DNA of 64,000 nt from Oreocharis arfaki (GCA_013398015.1 VZRR01008077.1:774826-838825), one strand, 5' to 3'. Positions 46,401 through 61,400 are shown, numbered from the stretch's first letter. Translations and numbers: made by a program. Notes: generated by a model from the sequence alone, not told the origin.

Positions 46401-49400
46401 TTTTACTAGCTGTATTTTACAATAGCAGAAAAGAATCAATAGGACTTTTATAAGAACTGAGACTATCAAATAATGTATTTTTCTACACAACTAAATGGAA
46501 TTGCTATGGAGTACGAATTCATCAATGCCACACGTATTACTTGAATTTCCATCATCTAGCAATTAAAATGCTTGGTGCCTCTTAGACTGGGGAAATAACC
46601 AGAATGCCACTGATCACAACAGAAAAGGAATGCAATAGACCTAACCCTCCTCTTGCATTCTCTACTGGAAACTGACACTAGCTCTGCCAAAACAGCTCTA
46701 GGAGTAGCTCCAGGCACAAAAGTACCATGAGAACCAGGGCTCGGGAACTCTGCTGCCTGACACCAGGATGCCGGAGGGCAGTGTCTGACGGGGACAGAGG
46801 AGTCTGAGGCCCAAGCTCATGCACAGCCAGAGTGTGTGCGTGTGTGTGTGTGTGTGTGTGAGAAAGATTTACAGGTGCTTGAGTGGGAGTTCTGCTGCCT
46901 TGAGCTCAAAGCCGAGACTGGAAAACAAACACTTCCTGATTTCAACAACAGTGCTGGGAAAGGGATTATACACAAACCCGCCTTCCTGAGCAGCAAAAGA
47001 CCTTGATTCCAGTCCCTGAAGTAGTGACAGGATTTGACCTACCACGACTTTGTACTCATCAGTACTCACCTGGAACACCTGGCGGACCAGTGGGGCCAGG
47101 TGGGCCTGGGGGACCTGGTGGGCCTGGCAGAGTAATAGTTGATGAACCCTCTGAAAAACAAACACACAGATTTACACACACTTATATTCACACATCCAGT
47201 GAATGTGTAACAAATCTATGCTTAAGGAATCCCACACCTATGGCATAGATATTCTCCAGATACAGGGAGCCCCAGTACAGGTCTGACACGCAGTCAAGAT
47301 GAATTGAGGAAGCATAAAAAACCCAGAGAAAACCCTCCTAAATCAGAAGTGTGACCCCTCACAGCACTACATACCTGCACTTAGGACTCTTCCCGGAGCT
47401 CCAGGTTCTCCTAGGAAAATAAAGAGAAAAAAGTTGAGCTTCTTTTTGGGGGGGCGGTTAAGATCTATAATAAGCTCAACAACGTTGTATTATTAAGCAT
47501 ATAGTTTCTGTTCTCTCTGCCCTTGATCTCTTGCCTGAGAAGTCACAGCACTAGAAGGTCGGGGGGAAGCAAGAGAGCTGTGCTAATCCAGAGATACCTT
47601 CTGATTAGCTTTCCAAGCACTACATCTGCCAGCATAGGCAATAGCCTGGATTTATCCGAGGCAGGCACGCAGCTTCCACTGCAGTCACCAGGCATCTTAC
47701 CCATGCTCAGGGCAGAACCTCCAAAGGTTTCCTCTGAGGAGAGCTGTCATGCCAAGTCCCTCAGCAGATGCCCTCACTGACCCCCGTGTACACTCAGGGA
47801 AGCTTTGGCTACCGTTCTTCTAAAACCTTCCCTTCCCACAGCCACTAGATGCCACTGTTGATTCAGGGACTGGTCAGTGGAGCAGCTAATCCTCGCTAAA
47901 ATGAAATCCTTAGAGAGAAAATAAGCATTAGGGAAGAAACAAAACCCACCTTTAGCCCCTGGTCGGCCTGGGTTGCCTGGAAGTCCTGATATGAGGTAGA
48001 CAAACAATTTAAAATGGTTAGTGCAAATATTGTTTGCGGTATGTTTTCCAGGTACCTCAGGTGAGTTTCACTTCCGGGTTTATAGAAGGAGCTCAAGACC
48101 CCGGCTTTCAGCCTTTTATAAGCAGGTCTCTGATGACTTTATACGCAAGTGTAGCAACAGACTGAGTTTGTAGTGTCTCTGGGCTTCCCTGGTCCCATTG
48201 CTCCCTGGATGATGAGACTGCTCCACAGATTTACCTGTAGCTTCTCCAAGGTACTGCTACCTGTCCTGAGGCTCCTGGATGAATTCTCTGATGAACTGCC
48301 CCCCCCAAACCATCTCTGCTTACAGATGTCACACCCTCTGTTTCCATCTCTATTGCTACATCCTCTCCCTTCTGTTTCTGCTGCCAATTAGGACTTCTCA
48401 GTGATGCACAGGGAACTGAAATGTTATGTTCTGGGGAAAGGCAAAATTCCAACACTCAAAAGCCCTGCATTGCTCAGAAATTACACATCAAGCACAAAAC
48501 CTGTCTCAAAAGCCAAAGGAGATGCAGAAACCTTGGGGTATCACTTTGGAAGCCCTGAGCAGCACAGAAGAAAAATTACAAGGGATTTTTGAGCCCATAT
48601 CAAAGTGGGTCATTGTTAAACTGGAATACGGTGGAAAAGCCTACCTGGCGGTCCTTGGGGTCCTGTAAGACCTGTCAGAAAAAGGCAAAAACTCTTGAGG
48701 TGTCTAAAAAATTCCATGTGGCAAAAGGATAGACAGGAGAAAAAGATCACATTCGTGTGAAATTATAGCACACAATTCACAAGTGGTGGAAACTGGCCTA
48801 GCAACTGGTATGTAAATCAGCTCATAGCAACTGATGTTTGCACTGTGGGCAATTTTGGGGTCATAAAGGGTCTAGATTCTCTGAGTATTTTCCTTTCATC
48901 ACCACCTTAAGAATACAAAGATCCTCTGCCAGACTTAAATTCCAATTAAGACTGGAAATTGACAAATACATCTGTGTTCCCAATGGAGCAAGGAGCATTT
49001 TTGTTCTCTGTATGCTTTTACCTGGCTCTCCGGCATCACCAGTGGGTCCTGGAGGGCCTCTGGCACCTGGCATTCCCATAAGACCTGGTTCACCTAGGAA
49101 TATAATCACCATTAACAAGACAGAAGTCACTGACATACAATCTACCAATCCATTCAAGCTTGGCTGTCCTGCAGCACTTTCTACCTATTGTATTCCCACA
49201 GCCAACCGGCCATCTCCACCATCAGTGTCTGGGAGGGGAACATCAATGACAGAAGAGCTCTGTAGAGAGGTAACTCTGTCACAAGTTTATAGCCATTATA
49301 TGTCTCTTCCATGCTTACATGGTGACTCTACAGTTCTGAGACAGCAAGATCCCAGAACATGACTCTGTTGCCATCTTTCTCCCACCACTTTTACCAATCA

Positions 49401-52400
49401 ACCTCCTCCCAAATCAGAAAGTACCTGCACTTAACCTCCAAGGAAGCCCTTACCTTTTTCACCTGGCTGTCCATCGCGACCAGCTTGTCCTGTCCAAAGA
49501 AAGAGATTGTCAGGGACTCCTGAAACAGTACCACACTTGTCCTGTCCTCCTCCTAAGTGGAGCACAGCCCAAAACCTAAGAGTGGCTTTTCATCACACAG
49601 CATCTGAAAGAAACCCTGGCTGCAGTTACTGCAGATCCAGGAAGCATTCACTCAAAACTTAACTGCAGGACATTTTTTCTGAGTGTACAGACTAATCACA
49701 GGTGTCTAAAGGAAAAACCTAGGGGCACAACCAGCATGATTCCACTCTCATGTGGTTTCCTTGTCTGTGCTCACAGAAACACAATCTGGGTAGCAGTGAC
49801 ATTGCCTCACATATAAATACAGCGGCTCTCTGGTACCCACCTACAGGTCCTTTAGCCCCTGGCTCTCCTGGAGGTCCAGGCATTCCTCTTGAGCCTTGTT
49901 CACCTGTAGCAAAACAGTACAAAAATGAATCAAACAACTCTTGGACAATTCTGTCAGCAATATTTGCTGCTTTGCACCTGAAAACAAGCACTGACAGGAT
50001 GTTTGGGCCTCATGATTCACAGCTGTCTCTGGGCATTAGAATGCTCAAGTGACATGAATACAGGGCACGTGAGAGAGGATTTTCCTAAAGCTAAATACAA
50101 AGATTGTTACCAAGATTACTGAAATCAAGAATGGGATCTATTTGTTTATAATTTTGGTGCAAAAATAAAACTCCTATAACCAGTAATATCATGATAATAC
50201 TTCAGAAAGCTAAATGGGATTGGCTAGGCTATACTTTTATTGGGCAGGCTGTTACTCCAGTATTTCAATCCACTGACCTGTCAATCCACGAGAACCCTTC
50301 TCACCCTGATCACCTGCAGTACAAAAAAGGTTAGATTGCCTCATTGTAAAATGTTTCCATCGGAGAAAATAAAGTCTGCTTTCTGACACGAGCATAGAAG
50401 AAAAAGCCAAGGATAGGGGTAAGACCCATGGACAGTATCCATATCTAAAGGAATCTAAAGAAAATAACCACAAAAGATACCTAATTGATCAACATACCTT
50501 TGGGTCCAGGGGGTCCACTGGATCCTTTTTCACCTGAAAGATATATGGATGACTGAACAATAGTAATAACAAGTCATAAGGGAAAGGCATTTAATGCATC
50601 AAGAAAAATCACAAAGGAAATGCAGATTCTGTTACCAGACAAACTCAAACTGGAAATTATTTTCCTTTAACACTGCTCCATCCATGCAACTGTTTTTCCT
50701 CACTTAGTCTTCTCTATTACCTCTGTGTCTCCTATATTTCTCAGTATTTGCTTGCAATCACTAAGTTTTGCCTCCCCTTTCCTCAGTCTCACGCTTTTCT
50801 TTGCCCACAGAATCAAAATCTGACATGGTCAGACCACATCTGCTGCTCAGAGCAGTGCCAGAGAAGCACCTCAGCTAATGCTGCTGTAATTGCCAGGGGG
50901 AAGAAAAAGTTACCTTTAGCACCTGGGAGTCCTGCTTCACCTCTAAATCCTTGTAGGCCAGGAGGACCTGCAGAAAAATTAGACAGGGGGGTTTTCATTC
51001 ATCCCACTCACCACAATGCATCACTGATGCAGAAAAACTGTGAGAAGCTGTCACTCTGTTTTTGTTCTCCCTAGTCTCTAGATGCCACAGCAAAGGAATA
51101 CAGCACTCACCTGGAGGACCTTGTGGGCCTGGAGAACCCATCAGACCTGTGAGGAACACAGATTTCCTTTTAGTAACATCACAATTAGAAAATGAACAAA
51201 TTGCTTTCAGTTTGCCCAACAGCATCCACAAACCAACAGGTGTTTAGTGGATTGGAATTTCCCCAGCTACTACAAGAATTTGCATTACTGGCATCCTCAA
51301 AACCAGGAAAACAAATTTAGAGAACTTAGTCCTTGTGACATTGAGGAAATGTTTTCCACTAAAGTAAAGTAAAGAGACCCAAGCCATCCACCTTGGCTGA
51401 GATGCTGGGATCTGTGCTTCAGACCATTTTCTGGTTACTGCAGAGCAACACAAGTGAAACAGGACAGCTCCTATCCTCTCTGCTAGCTTCTCTCTCTCCA
51501 TCCTCACATTTACCTTTTAGGCCAGCAGAACCTGGGGGTCCTGGTGGCCCTGGAGGACCTGGCTCACCAACAGCACCTGCAAAACAAGAGCATTGAAGAG
51601 ACACTGTAGAATACAGCTGTGATCTCATTTTTACATTATCCCATCTACTATTATTCTTTCTCTGGCAAGGGTCATAAATAATCTGTTGGTCAGTTCAAAA
51701 CACCCAAATACATCTGCATTGTCCAAGAAAAATACATAAGCTCACTGGGCTTTAGCAAGACAAATCCCTCAGCTTTGACGATTTGGATAACAGGGAAGAA
51801 GATGACCTTGGTAGTAAAGTATTTTGGTTCTGTCAAACTCAAACTTGACTGTGAGACCTGGGAAACCAAAGCAACCCTTGTTTACCCATTATAGTCCGGC
51901 AAAAAAAATCCTTTAGGCCATATTAATGTGTGCTGGCGAATGTCTAGACATGAAATCTGGATTTGAAACGTGAAATCAAATTCTATCACTTAGGTGTTTT
52001 ATTAATCATGACCAAACTCTAGCTTTTGTCCATCTCTGTTTTATTCAACAAGAAGACACCTGGTTCCTACCTCTGTCTCCCTTTTCTCCAAATCCAGGTG
52101 GTCCTGGCTCCCCTCGAGGCCCTGGTAGCCCTTCTCGACCTCTTTGTCCCATGGGACCTTCCATGCCAGGCTCACCTACAGGAAACAAAAGCCTTGTAAA
52201 ACCAGGTGTCTGTGGGAGGGAGGCCTTGGGCAAAAGAATCCATGGCCACCTCCACCGGGGAAGGCATTGACCACACCAGCTAGGTGTCTGTATTCCCATG
52301 CCATGTGTCAGTCAGTTGTGAAAGACTCACAGCACCGACAGAGATGCTCACCCATGCTGCCCTTCTGTCCTTTCGGTCCTTCTGGTCCTGCATGCCCAAT

Positions 52401-55400
52401 TGGACCAGGAATACCTGGAAAGAAAACACAGTAAATGTTCAGAGTTCGGAGTTCTTGACTGTGTATCATAAAAGAATAACATGCAAGTTAGGGGAACCTG
52501 ATGCCTGGAGAGATTTATTCTATGGGCTAAAGAATGTATTACTCATAAGGTGCGTGCTTGACCTCTTTAGAAGAACACAATACATATAAAAGCACAAGAA
52601 GGCTGGACCAAGTATTTATGCAGCTGCAGGACTCTTCCAGTGGTATACTGGAATCTCTACAACCCCAAATTCAGCATATTCAACTAAGAGGAAGTCTGTC
52701 CAAGGCTTTGCTTGTAACCAAGTCTCTGAGCTATGTCTGTAGCTCAGCACCAAGGTATTAATCAACTGACTTAGTCTCTGCTAAACATTGACTCTTCAGA
52801 GAACCATCTTGAGCTAAGTTTGTGGTACAAAACTTGTTCCTGCCTACAGTAATGTCACTAAATGTCCTCCCTCAAAGGAATTGAACTATAGCCCACCTGG
52901 GACACCAGGAAGTCCTCGGTCACCTGTAGACAGAAACAAAGAGACAGTCAGTGGGGAATAAGTCTTCTTTTAGTCACTTTGGCTCACCCTCACCGCCATA
53001 AAAAAGAGTTTATGTTCCTGGAATATTAACAAGTTCTAGTGTCTCCAGCAATTGTCTCCCTTGTATTTATGCAAAGAATTGAGTAATTCACACCATACAA
53101 AACCCTCTGTGCACTGAAGCACCCTCTGATTAAACCAAGTAGAGCCTGGCTTCAAGAATGACTTTCATCCAGGTAAAAGGAGCTTCCAGATTCAAAGTGA
53201 GATCTGTTATCTCTTCTATGAACTCTAAAGTTTTCTTTGACCAGGAAACAAGAAAAAAACTCCAACCTTCACAACAATATCTGAACTAACAGATAACTAG
53301 CAACAGCTTCTCTAAATACTGGAGTAACAAAAAACCATTTGCTACCCAGGCCCTATGACACACTGCCTGTCTACCTTCCCATCTACCTGAAAGCAGGTAA
53401 CTTCAGACTCACCTTTGGGACCTTGTATTCCCATGTCACCTGAGAAAAGTGGAAAAAAAAGTTGAAGCAAGAGACACCCTATGATTACTCACTCATTTTG
53501 TCTTCTAGTTGCTTTCCCACCTTCAATAAACATGAAAGAATGATGGCCAAACAGGACACTTCACACTTGAATAGTACAAGATCAGACTCAACCTGGTGTT
53601 TCACACTGGCACAATGCAAGATTTGACCTCCTGTATTGTTCCGTGTGGGATCAGGGTCTCTACAGCTTACATGGCAAACTGGCAAGAGCAGGACAGTGAT
53701 TGTCCCCCTGCACTCAGCACTGGTGATACTGCACCTCGAGTGGTGTGTGCAGTTCTGGCCCCTCACTAAAAGAAGGTCTTGAGGTGCTAGAGTGTGTCCG
53801 GAGAAGGGCAACAGAGCTGGTGAAGGGTCTAGAGCACAAGTCCTGTGAGGAGTGGCTGAGGGAGCTGGGGGTGTTTCGCCTGAAAAAGAGGACACTAAGG
53901 GGTGACCTTATCACTCACTACAATTGCCTGTAAGGAAGGTAGTGAGCTGGGGGTCAGCTACTTCTCCCAAGTAACAAGCGACAGGACAAGAGGAAATGGC
54001 TTCAAGCTGCACCAGGGAGGTTTAGACTGGATATTAGGAAAAATTTCTTCACCAGAAGGGTTATGGGGCATTGGAACAGACTGCCCAGGGAAGAGGTTAA
54101 GTCACTGTCCCTGAAGGCACTGAAAAGACATACAGATGTGGCCCTTTGGGAGGTGGTTTAGTGATGGACATGGCAGTGTTACATTTATGGTCGGACTCCA
54201 TGATCTTCAAGGTCTTTTCCAACCTAAACAATTCTATGATTCTTTTTGTTCAAATATAAACCATTTTCATCTTTCTCACTGCTAATTGTCCTGTGAAGCA
54301 ACAACCACTCCAAAACTGTGCATCACCAGAGCCAAGGAACTGGACAGGGCAAGAGAAGAACTATATGGCTGTACCTTTCTCACCACGTTCTCCTCTCTCC
54401 CCTCGGAAGTAGCCTGTAACAGGAAGTGAAGGGGCTGTTAGAGTGCATTATACAACAGAGTAGCTACTCATTTCAAAAACAAGGAACCATCTATTTGGAT
54501 TTGAGGCTACAGGCAGCACAGGATGGCTTTGTGAGTTTCCTCAGTAAATTTGTTTTCACAAATACATGAACTCTCTAAAGACGGGACAATGTAGGCTCCT
54601 CTATTGTTAATCTCTTTCCATCATCTGCTGAACAGAAGTAAATCACCTTTCTCTTGCTAACAAAAGCAGCATGAGAAATAAGGTATGTGTTCATTTTTTG
54701 ACTCTACTTACCTCGTTCTATTTCCTTATTCAGCCTGCTCTTCACCATCAACCAGACTGACTCTTCATTTTCATATGGGAATGTCGAGGAGGGTGAAATA
54801 CCATGGAGAAAGTCTACTCTTGAAACATCCTTTTCTATTTTTGAATTTCCTTGGTTAATTGCCAGGAGGCCACCATTGATTTTTTCCAGGTCTTCCACAC
54901 GAGATTTCAGCTTTCTCACTTCTTCCGCTGGAAGGTTAAAGGAAAATGCTAGGGAACATGCTGCCAGACATACATGCCTGAAATACCTTGTGCTATCACA
55001 GGGACATGCCAACACTGTGTCAGGTAGCTATGGCCACTGAGTTTTGCAGATTCTTTGTATTTTTTTTCCCCCCAGCAGGGATATCTGGAGTTTAAATGAC
55101 AACTTTGGAACCTGTCAGTCTGAGAGCAGTAAGATCTCAGGAACTTTCCTATCCTACTCACCGCAAGACTATATAACTCCTCACTAAAGATTTTATTCCT
55201 TATGCATTCCTTCTGTCCATTTGTAGTATCTTAGTGGCAGTCACCACCAAGCTGAATGTTCTCCATTCTCTGGCTTGGTATCTCTGGTGCTTGGGCTCTT
55301 TGCTAGCTTAAACCCTCTGTCCTCCTATCCCATTCAACATTCTTTTCCTTTGTTATTTCTTACCCAGAGCAATGAGTCCAAAAAGCAATCCAAGGAGAAA

Positions 55401-58400
55401 CAACCAGGCTAGAAGCAAACCCAGGAGCCATTTCCACCAGCTACAGCAGGAACCACAGGGACACCAGGATGGTGCTGATCCAATTGCACCCCCTGCATCA
55501 CCACCTCGGATTTCTGCAAGAGGGAAGGAGCAGTCTCCCGGTTAATGAAAAGTTCCTTGACTTCAGTGTTAGGAATCTCTTACAATAAGGACACCAAGGT
55601 CTAATCCATTATACAGAGAGCTATGGAAAACATCTTTACACCACTGTGTGCACATGGTGAGTGTAATTCTAGCCCCTGTGGAAGCTGGGAACAGTATTTC
55701 CAAACGGATTTCCAACAGGGGACAAAAACATTCAGTGCATTTTAAAATAACAGCTGGAAAACGTGATCCCATAGGGGTAATTTTTTTGTACAGATCTGAG
55801 CCATAAATGACAGCAATAGCCAGCATGGCCTGTCTGAGCCCTCTCTTCCCCATAAATCTGTCCCAGTAGCAGGATGCAGCTGCTATAGACTGTCAGCTAT
55901 CTGATTTTCTCTAGCCATAAAAAAATACCCCAAATGCTTACTCATCTACAATCAAATCACTGATATCAATTTCCCTGGTAGCCTCCTGAACATTCCCTCC
56001 CGCTGACTCACTGCACAGAGATCACTCATGTCCCTCAAGAACGATTGCTTTTTTGTATATCGTGCTTTGGTGCTTCTTCCAATAAAAGTCTGAGTTGCAT
56101 CACTTACCTGCATAAGTTTCTTTGTCCCTTTTTGGCATGGATTTCAGCCCTCCTGTTTCAACAACAGTAAAAGAGGTTTTACCAGTCTTTCTGTGCATGA
56201 TTAAATTTAGAGTGGGGGCTTGAAAGGGAAAGGTAGTAATGGAGGCAGAAGTAGAAAGTTCTGTTGCATTTCCACAGGAACAAACTCTTACCATTTGCAT
56301 CTGATTTTAGGCCAGTATCTGCAGAATAAGAGGAGGAAAATCCCTGCTTCTCTTTCTTCAAGGTGTCTTCTACAAAAGACCCTGAACAGGAGTCAAATAT
56401 AATTAAAAACATTACACCACAAGTTCAAACGGGCCTATCTTCTTTCATTGGTAAAAGGCATATTTTTATTGGGAAGACACAATAGCTCTGTCTGTTTAAA
56501 TCAGATGAAGGTTTTTTGCTCTCAAAGCTCCTGAGCTTTGTGAAATATCCTGAGGCACACTCTAGAGCTTCAAATGCAAAAGCCAGACCCAGATTTCAGC
56601 CGGCATGGTTAAAAGCTGCCTGCCTGCCAGAGGTTCTTGTGTGATGTACAAGTCAGGTATAAGGTCCTGAACACTGAACTTCCCTTATGATCACTCTCCA
56701 TTTCTCTGCCCTCAGAATAACCACATGTCCTGAAAAAGGGAAGTTACCTCCATTAAGCCCAGTGTTAGAGGCACTAAAAACTTTGCCACTGTCCTTCGTC
56801 ATGACCAAAAGCTCCATCTCCTTTGCTGGTGCCTTCTCCTTCTCCAGCAGCAGGAACTTGCAGTCTTTGCGCAGAATGTCATCTCCCTGGGAGTTCAAAA
56901 CAGTTCCTCCTGGAATATTGGTAAAAGATAGTAAAAAGGAGATGAGTGTGGGCCATTGAGGCCATAACTACAAGCCACATCACTTTTGTTCATAAAAACA
57001 GGTGGTCACATTGTGATTGCGGTTGCCACTACAATAAGCACCCTGCAAGAGACACATTGGTCACTAAAGGTAACAGGAGAGCTGTGCATGTCATTAGGTT
57101 TCTCTGGAGATGTGCATTTCACCAGCAGGGGAGCAACTGCTCCAGCAATGGAGAACATCTGGAATTCAATCTCATGTAGAAGTAATTTGCTCAATGATCT
57201 CTTTGCTTCTCAAACACACTACAGAGTCAAAGAAACTCAACCTGAGAGAGAAATTCAGGGGTCAGCAGAGCCATCAGAGCTCAAGCTGAGGAGCTCATCA
57301 AGCACTGCCAAGTTACTCTGTCAAGCACAAAGCACTCCATATCTTGGGAGCCAGGCAGGGTTAGGAGACCCTGAACTGCAGTTTACTGAGGTTTTGCACA
57401 GGCCAAACAAGGTTCAAAACCATCACTGTGGTCACTCTTGTGCCACTAGGCATTATGAAGCATGTCTAGAATGGTGTACAAACATGAATTTGTACACAAA
57501 TTGACACAATATTGAAAATCAAGATAAACAGAAAGGTATTATTCCATTACTCTAGCGGAATCTGGAATAAACCTTTATTAGAAATGTCATCCTAACTTCT
57601 GTGGTCTTTACATCTATTTTTAAGCCTTGTCTTTGAGAGTCCTTGGATTATAAAGCAAGCTTGGTTTACTTCACACACACAGAAAAAAAAAAGTGTAATT
57701 TATAATTCTCAGAGTTGCAGAAAAGAGCTGGAAAGAATGAATCCTAACTGTTCAAGGACAAAGGGCTTCTCTCATTAAAAAAACATAATCTGTCCACGTA
57801 AAAGTCAATTCCTTCATTTTTGAGTGGCTGAAGCTGGTACTACTGAAAAATGATTTTTAAGAGTAAACTTGCAAATGTTTTGGCTTCAAATGAAGCATAG
57901 CTCTTCTATCCAGCTCCCTGCCTGCTGAGCAGAAATAGCTCAGAATTAAAGAATCCAATTTATTACAGAGATCTGAATCAGACCAGTTCATTTGCACATT
58001 CTTAGCTTCTGACTCATTTTCTTTTCAGAAAGGTACTGGTAGGAGATTTGGCTAGTGACAAGCTATGTACCTGAGTGTCACTCAGCTATGCTGAACCTCT
58101 AACTCGTTTTTATTATGATACTCTTTTACAAGGCCATACCTAAGCACCTATGAATGACACACTCACCTGCTGAGGCAGACACACCAGTACTTGCCATGGT
58201 GTTGCTCTGAGAAGTGTTCTTCATCCCATATGCTGCAAAGAAGAAATTCAACAATGACAGAGATGAAGGATAATAAGGGATCTACACACACCAAAGCATT
58301 TAAAAAATCTTTCCTCATTCAGTGTTCCTTGGACAACTTAAACAACCAAGGGTTTCCCCAGCAAGCCAATCTCTAGTGCATCAGCACTGGGAGCTGTTCC

Positions 58401-61400
58401 TGCACATGCAAAGCAGAGGAAATGTTCCTCAATATCCCTTCATACCACACTGTGCCACACAAGAAGATGGTGATGAGGGAGCCTCTGTCAAGATGAACTT
58501 TCTAGGCACTACAGAAAAGGTGGAAGAAGGAAGCACACATCGGTGACCCTCACACTTTCTCCAAGTTTACTTTGTTGCTGACCTGCAGAGGCTGCTGTAG
58601 CATTCTGGGTCACGGATGAAGAGCTTGGAGACAGGTTGTTTTGAACTCCAAACACTGCAAAGAAAAGCATTGCAATGAGGGTTATAGGAGTCCTGCAGTG
58701 CAGGTGGCACTCTGGCTAAAACCCAAACAAAATCAATGATACAATAATAACGACCTCTCCCCACAATTTTCACCAGCTATCTGGAGGCACCATGGGCCTA
58801 AGCATTTTTGTAGAAAGATCTTCCTCACAGAATGTTTTGTAACTTAGATCACTTTGCTGTATTGTTATTGTTGGCCTAGGACAATAACGGTGACCATTTT
58901 AAAACATTATCTCGAGTTACACTGTGAGGCCACTCTCATGGCTGCATAGACATTTCTGCAGGTGGGGCAGTTGGGAAAAAGCTGCAGACACTCAGATAAG
59001 GAATAGGAGAGAAACTGTTATATAGGTATTATTTCACTGTACTTGTTTGCCAGAAATGTGGTGCTGTCAAAGCCTGAAGGGAAGAAAAATCTGACCTGTA
59101 GAGGAAGAGCTCAGGCCTGCATTCAGAGTATGATTGGTGGGAGCCAGGTTATTTGGAACACCAAAAACTGCAAAAAGAGGAACCAAAATGTTATTACTTC
59201 TCTCAAATGTTATTACATTCTCTCAAATCATAAATCCAGCACCCAAAGGTCAGTGGCACCATCACAGAAATCAAGAGTCAACGTGGAAGTGCAATTAATG
59301 ATAATGCACAGTAATTGCACAGAGGAAAAAGCTTGAAAATTCTGACAACAAACCACCCTTTTACCGAACTGACAAAGGGGAAATAATCCTACCTCAGACA
59401 AGTTGAGATCATGTGACAGTGAGAGAAAGTAAAGCTTTTAACAGTATGCCATCATTAAGCTTCCTGTGTTTTTTCTCTGCAACTGGGGAATGCAGAATCC
59501 CTGGCATTTAGAAATGGGCCTTACCAGGCGTAAGAACACACAAAACTTACTCATAACATTTTTAGTATATGAGCCATTCTTACAATGGGCCAGGATAATT
59601 CAGTATTAATTTGAGTCTAAACTAGTTTTTATAGGGAATGTGAGCTTGACCTCATTGATAAAGACGTCACTAAAGTTTAGTGACAATCAGAGAGTCAGGA
59701 CACTAGATCCTCACAAAGAAGGATTTCTAGATACAGTCAGTGTAGAAGCAGAGAGCACCACATTACAGAAAACCAGAGAAAATTCAAGCATATCCCTTGC
59801 CATTTTGATTATTCCATCATTTTAGTTTAGGTTGTGCAAAAAAAGGCACTGCTTTTGACCCAGTTTCAGGACAGCTCCATCCTTCAAACCTAGGCAATCC
59901 AGTGAGCATACCTGATCCTGTAGAGTGAGACATGGCATTGATCAAGGAAGAGCTGTTATGGTATCCACCAAGGGAAGACCCAGCAGGCAGAGTGGAGGAC
60001 CACATGTATGAAGGGAGGGCAGTATTCAGTATGGTTGTGTCATATGTCCCTGATACTGTAAAAAAACAGACAAACAGAAGTGGTTTTCAATGAGACCAGG
60101 CTTGTGGCTTAGCATGCACTACAGGTTGACACGGCAAACAACTTACATTTCAATTACCCATGTGGAGTCAATCCAATGACCCCAGGTCAACACGGCATAA
60201 CTGATCTCAAATGTCAGCTGATTACAGCCCACACAAATTTTAAGCAATGGAATAAAGATTGACCTGACAGCATGATCATTCACAAAATACCGTGAAGAGA
60301 TTTCATTGCTCACAGATGTTATGGTACCACAATAAACCACTCCAGTCTGCTATTCCATTAATAAATCACCCTGGGCCATGGGATGTATGGCTTTTGCTTC
60401 CCACACATATCTCTGGTTCACTAATGTATTGAACTAAAATTCTCAGTTTTAGACAGGATTGGATCTCTGAGTAAGATAAAAGATATTGTTCTTAGATATT
60501 GGTGGAAGACAGTGGAGTAAATGTCAATACCATTTCCTCAAGCCCTGTGGTGAGGTGCATAAAAAACTACAGAAGGTTGTAGTATTTTGAGTACCACTTC
60601 AATTATAGAATCACAGAATCCTAGAATCACAGAACGGTTTGGGTTGGAAGGGACCTCAAAGACAATCTAGTTCCAGCCTCCTGCCATGGGCATGGACACC
60701 TTCCACTAGACCGAGTTGCTGAAAGTCTCATCCATCCTGGCCTAGAACACTTCCGGGGATGGGGCATCCACAACTTCTCTGGGTAACCTGTTCCAGTGCC
60801 TCACCACTCACTCCCAAAGTAAAGAATTTCTTCCTCACATCTGATCTAAGCCTGCTCTTTTTCAGTTTGAAGCCATTTCCCCTTGTCCTGTCACACAGTT
60901 CCCAATGAGTTATTATCAAACGGTATGGCTAATAAATCACTCACTGAAATGTTGTCTTCAGTACTATCTCCGTCTCACTTGGAGAAAAGAGATCAAATCA
61001 CTCTCAGACACATTTGCTTAGCACTCTTATCTCTGCCAGAAATATCTCTGAATTGAAGCTGGTGGCAGAAAGAATGGACTTATTTTCGTGGAAATTAGAG
61101 TAGTCACTGGAAAGATACCCAAGATGACTCTTGTTAGGGCAACATCTGGAGAGTCTTTCAGCATTCTGACCCTTTTTCTGTACTGGGACACCATGTATTC
61201 TTACCTGGATATTCTTAGCAACTGAGTACTTTTTATGGGAAATGCTGTTTGGAATGACTGCAACATTGCTAAAGGCCAAGTACCTGACTGAGAGCTCTCA
61301 GTGACCATCTTCGTCTCCACCACAGCCTTTTTCGGAATCGGGAGTGTACTGGATGGTGACCGAGTAGGGCTGCAGCTGGCAGATCGACTTCCTTTCAGCA

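Noticed and set aside
53745..53933. Open frame reading like a reverse-transcriptase fragment in COL17A1 intron 18
   Set aside because: It is the remnant of CR1 ORF2 in the annotated LINE fragment, interrupted and far too short to be functional.
56986..57504. Plus-strand 172-codon open frame in COL17A1 intron 12
   Set aside because: No recognisable domain, no splice or promoter context; length is compatible with chance in GC-balanced sequence.
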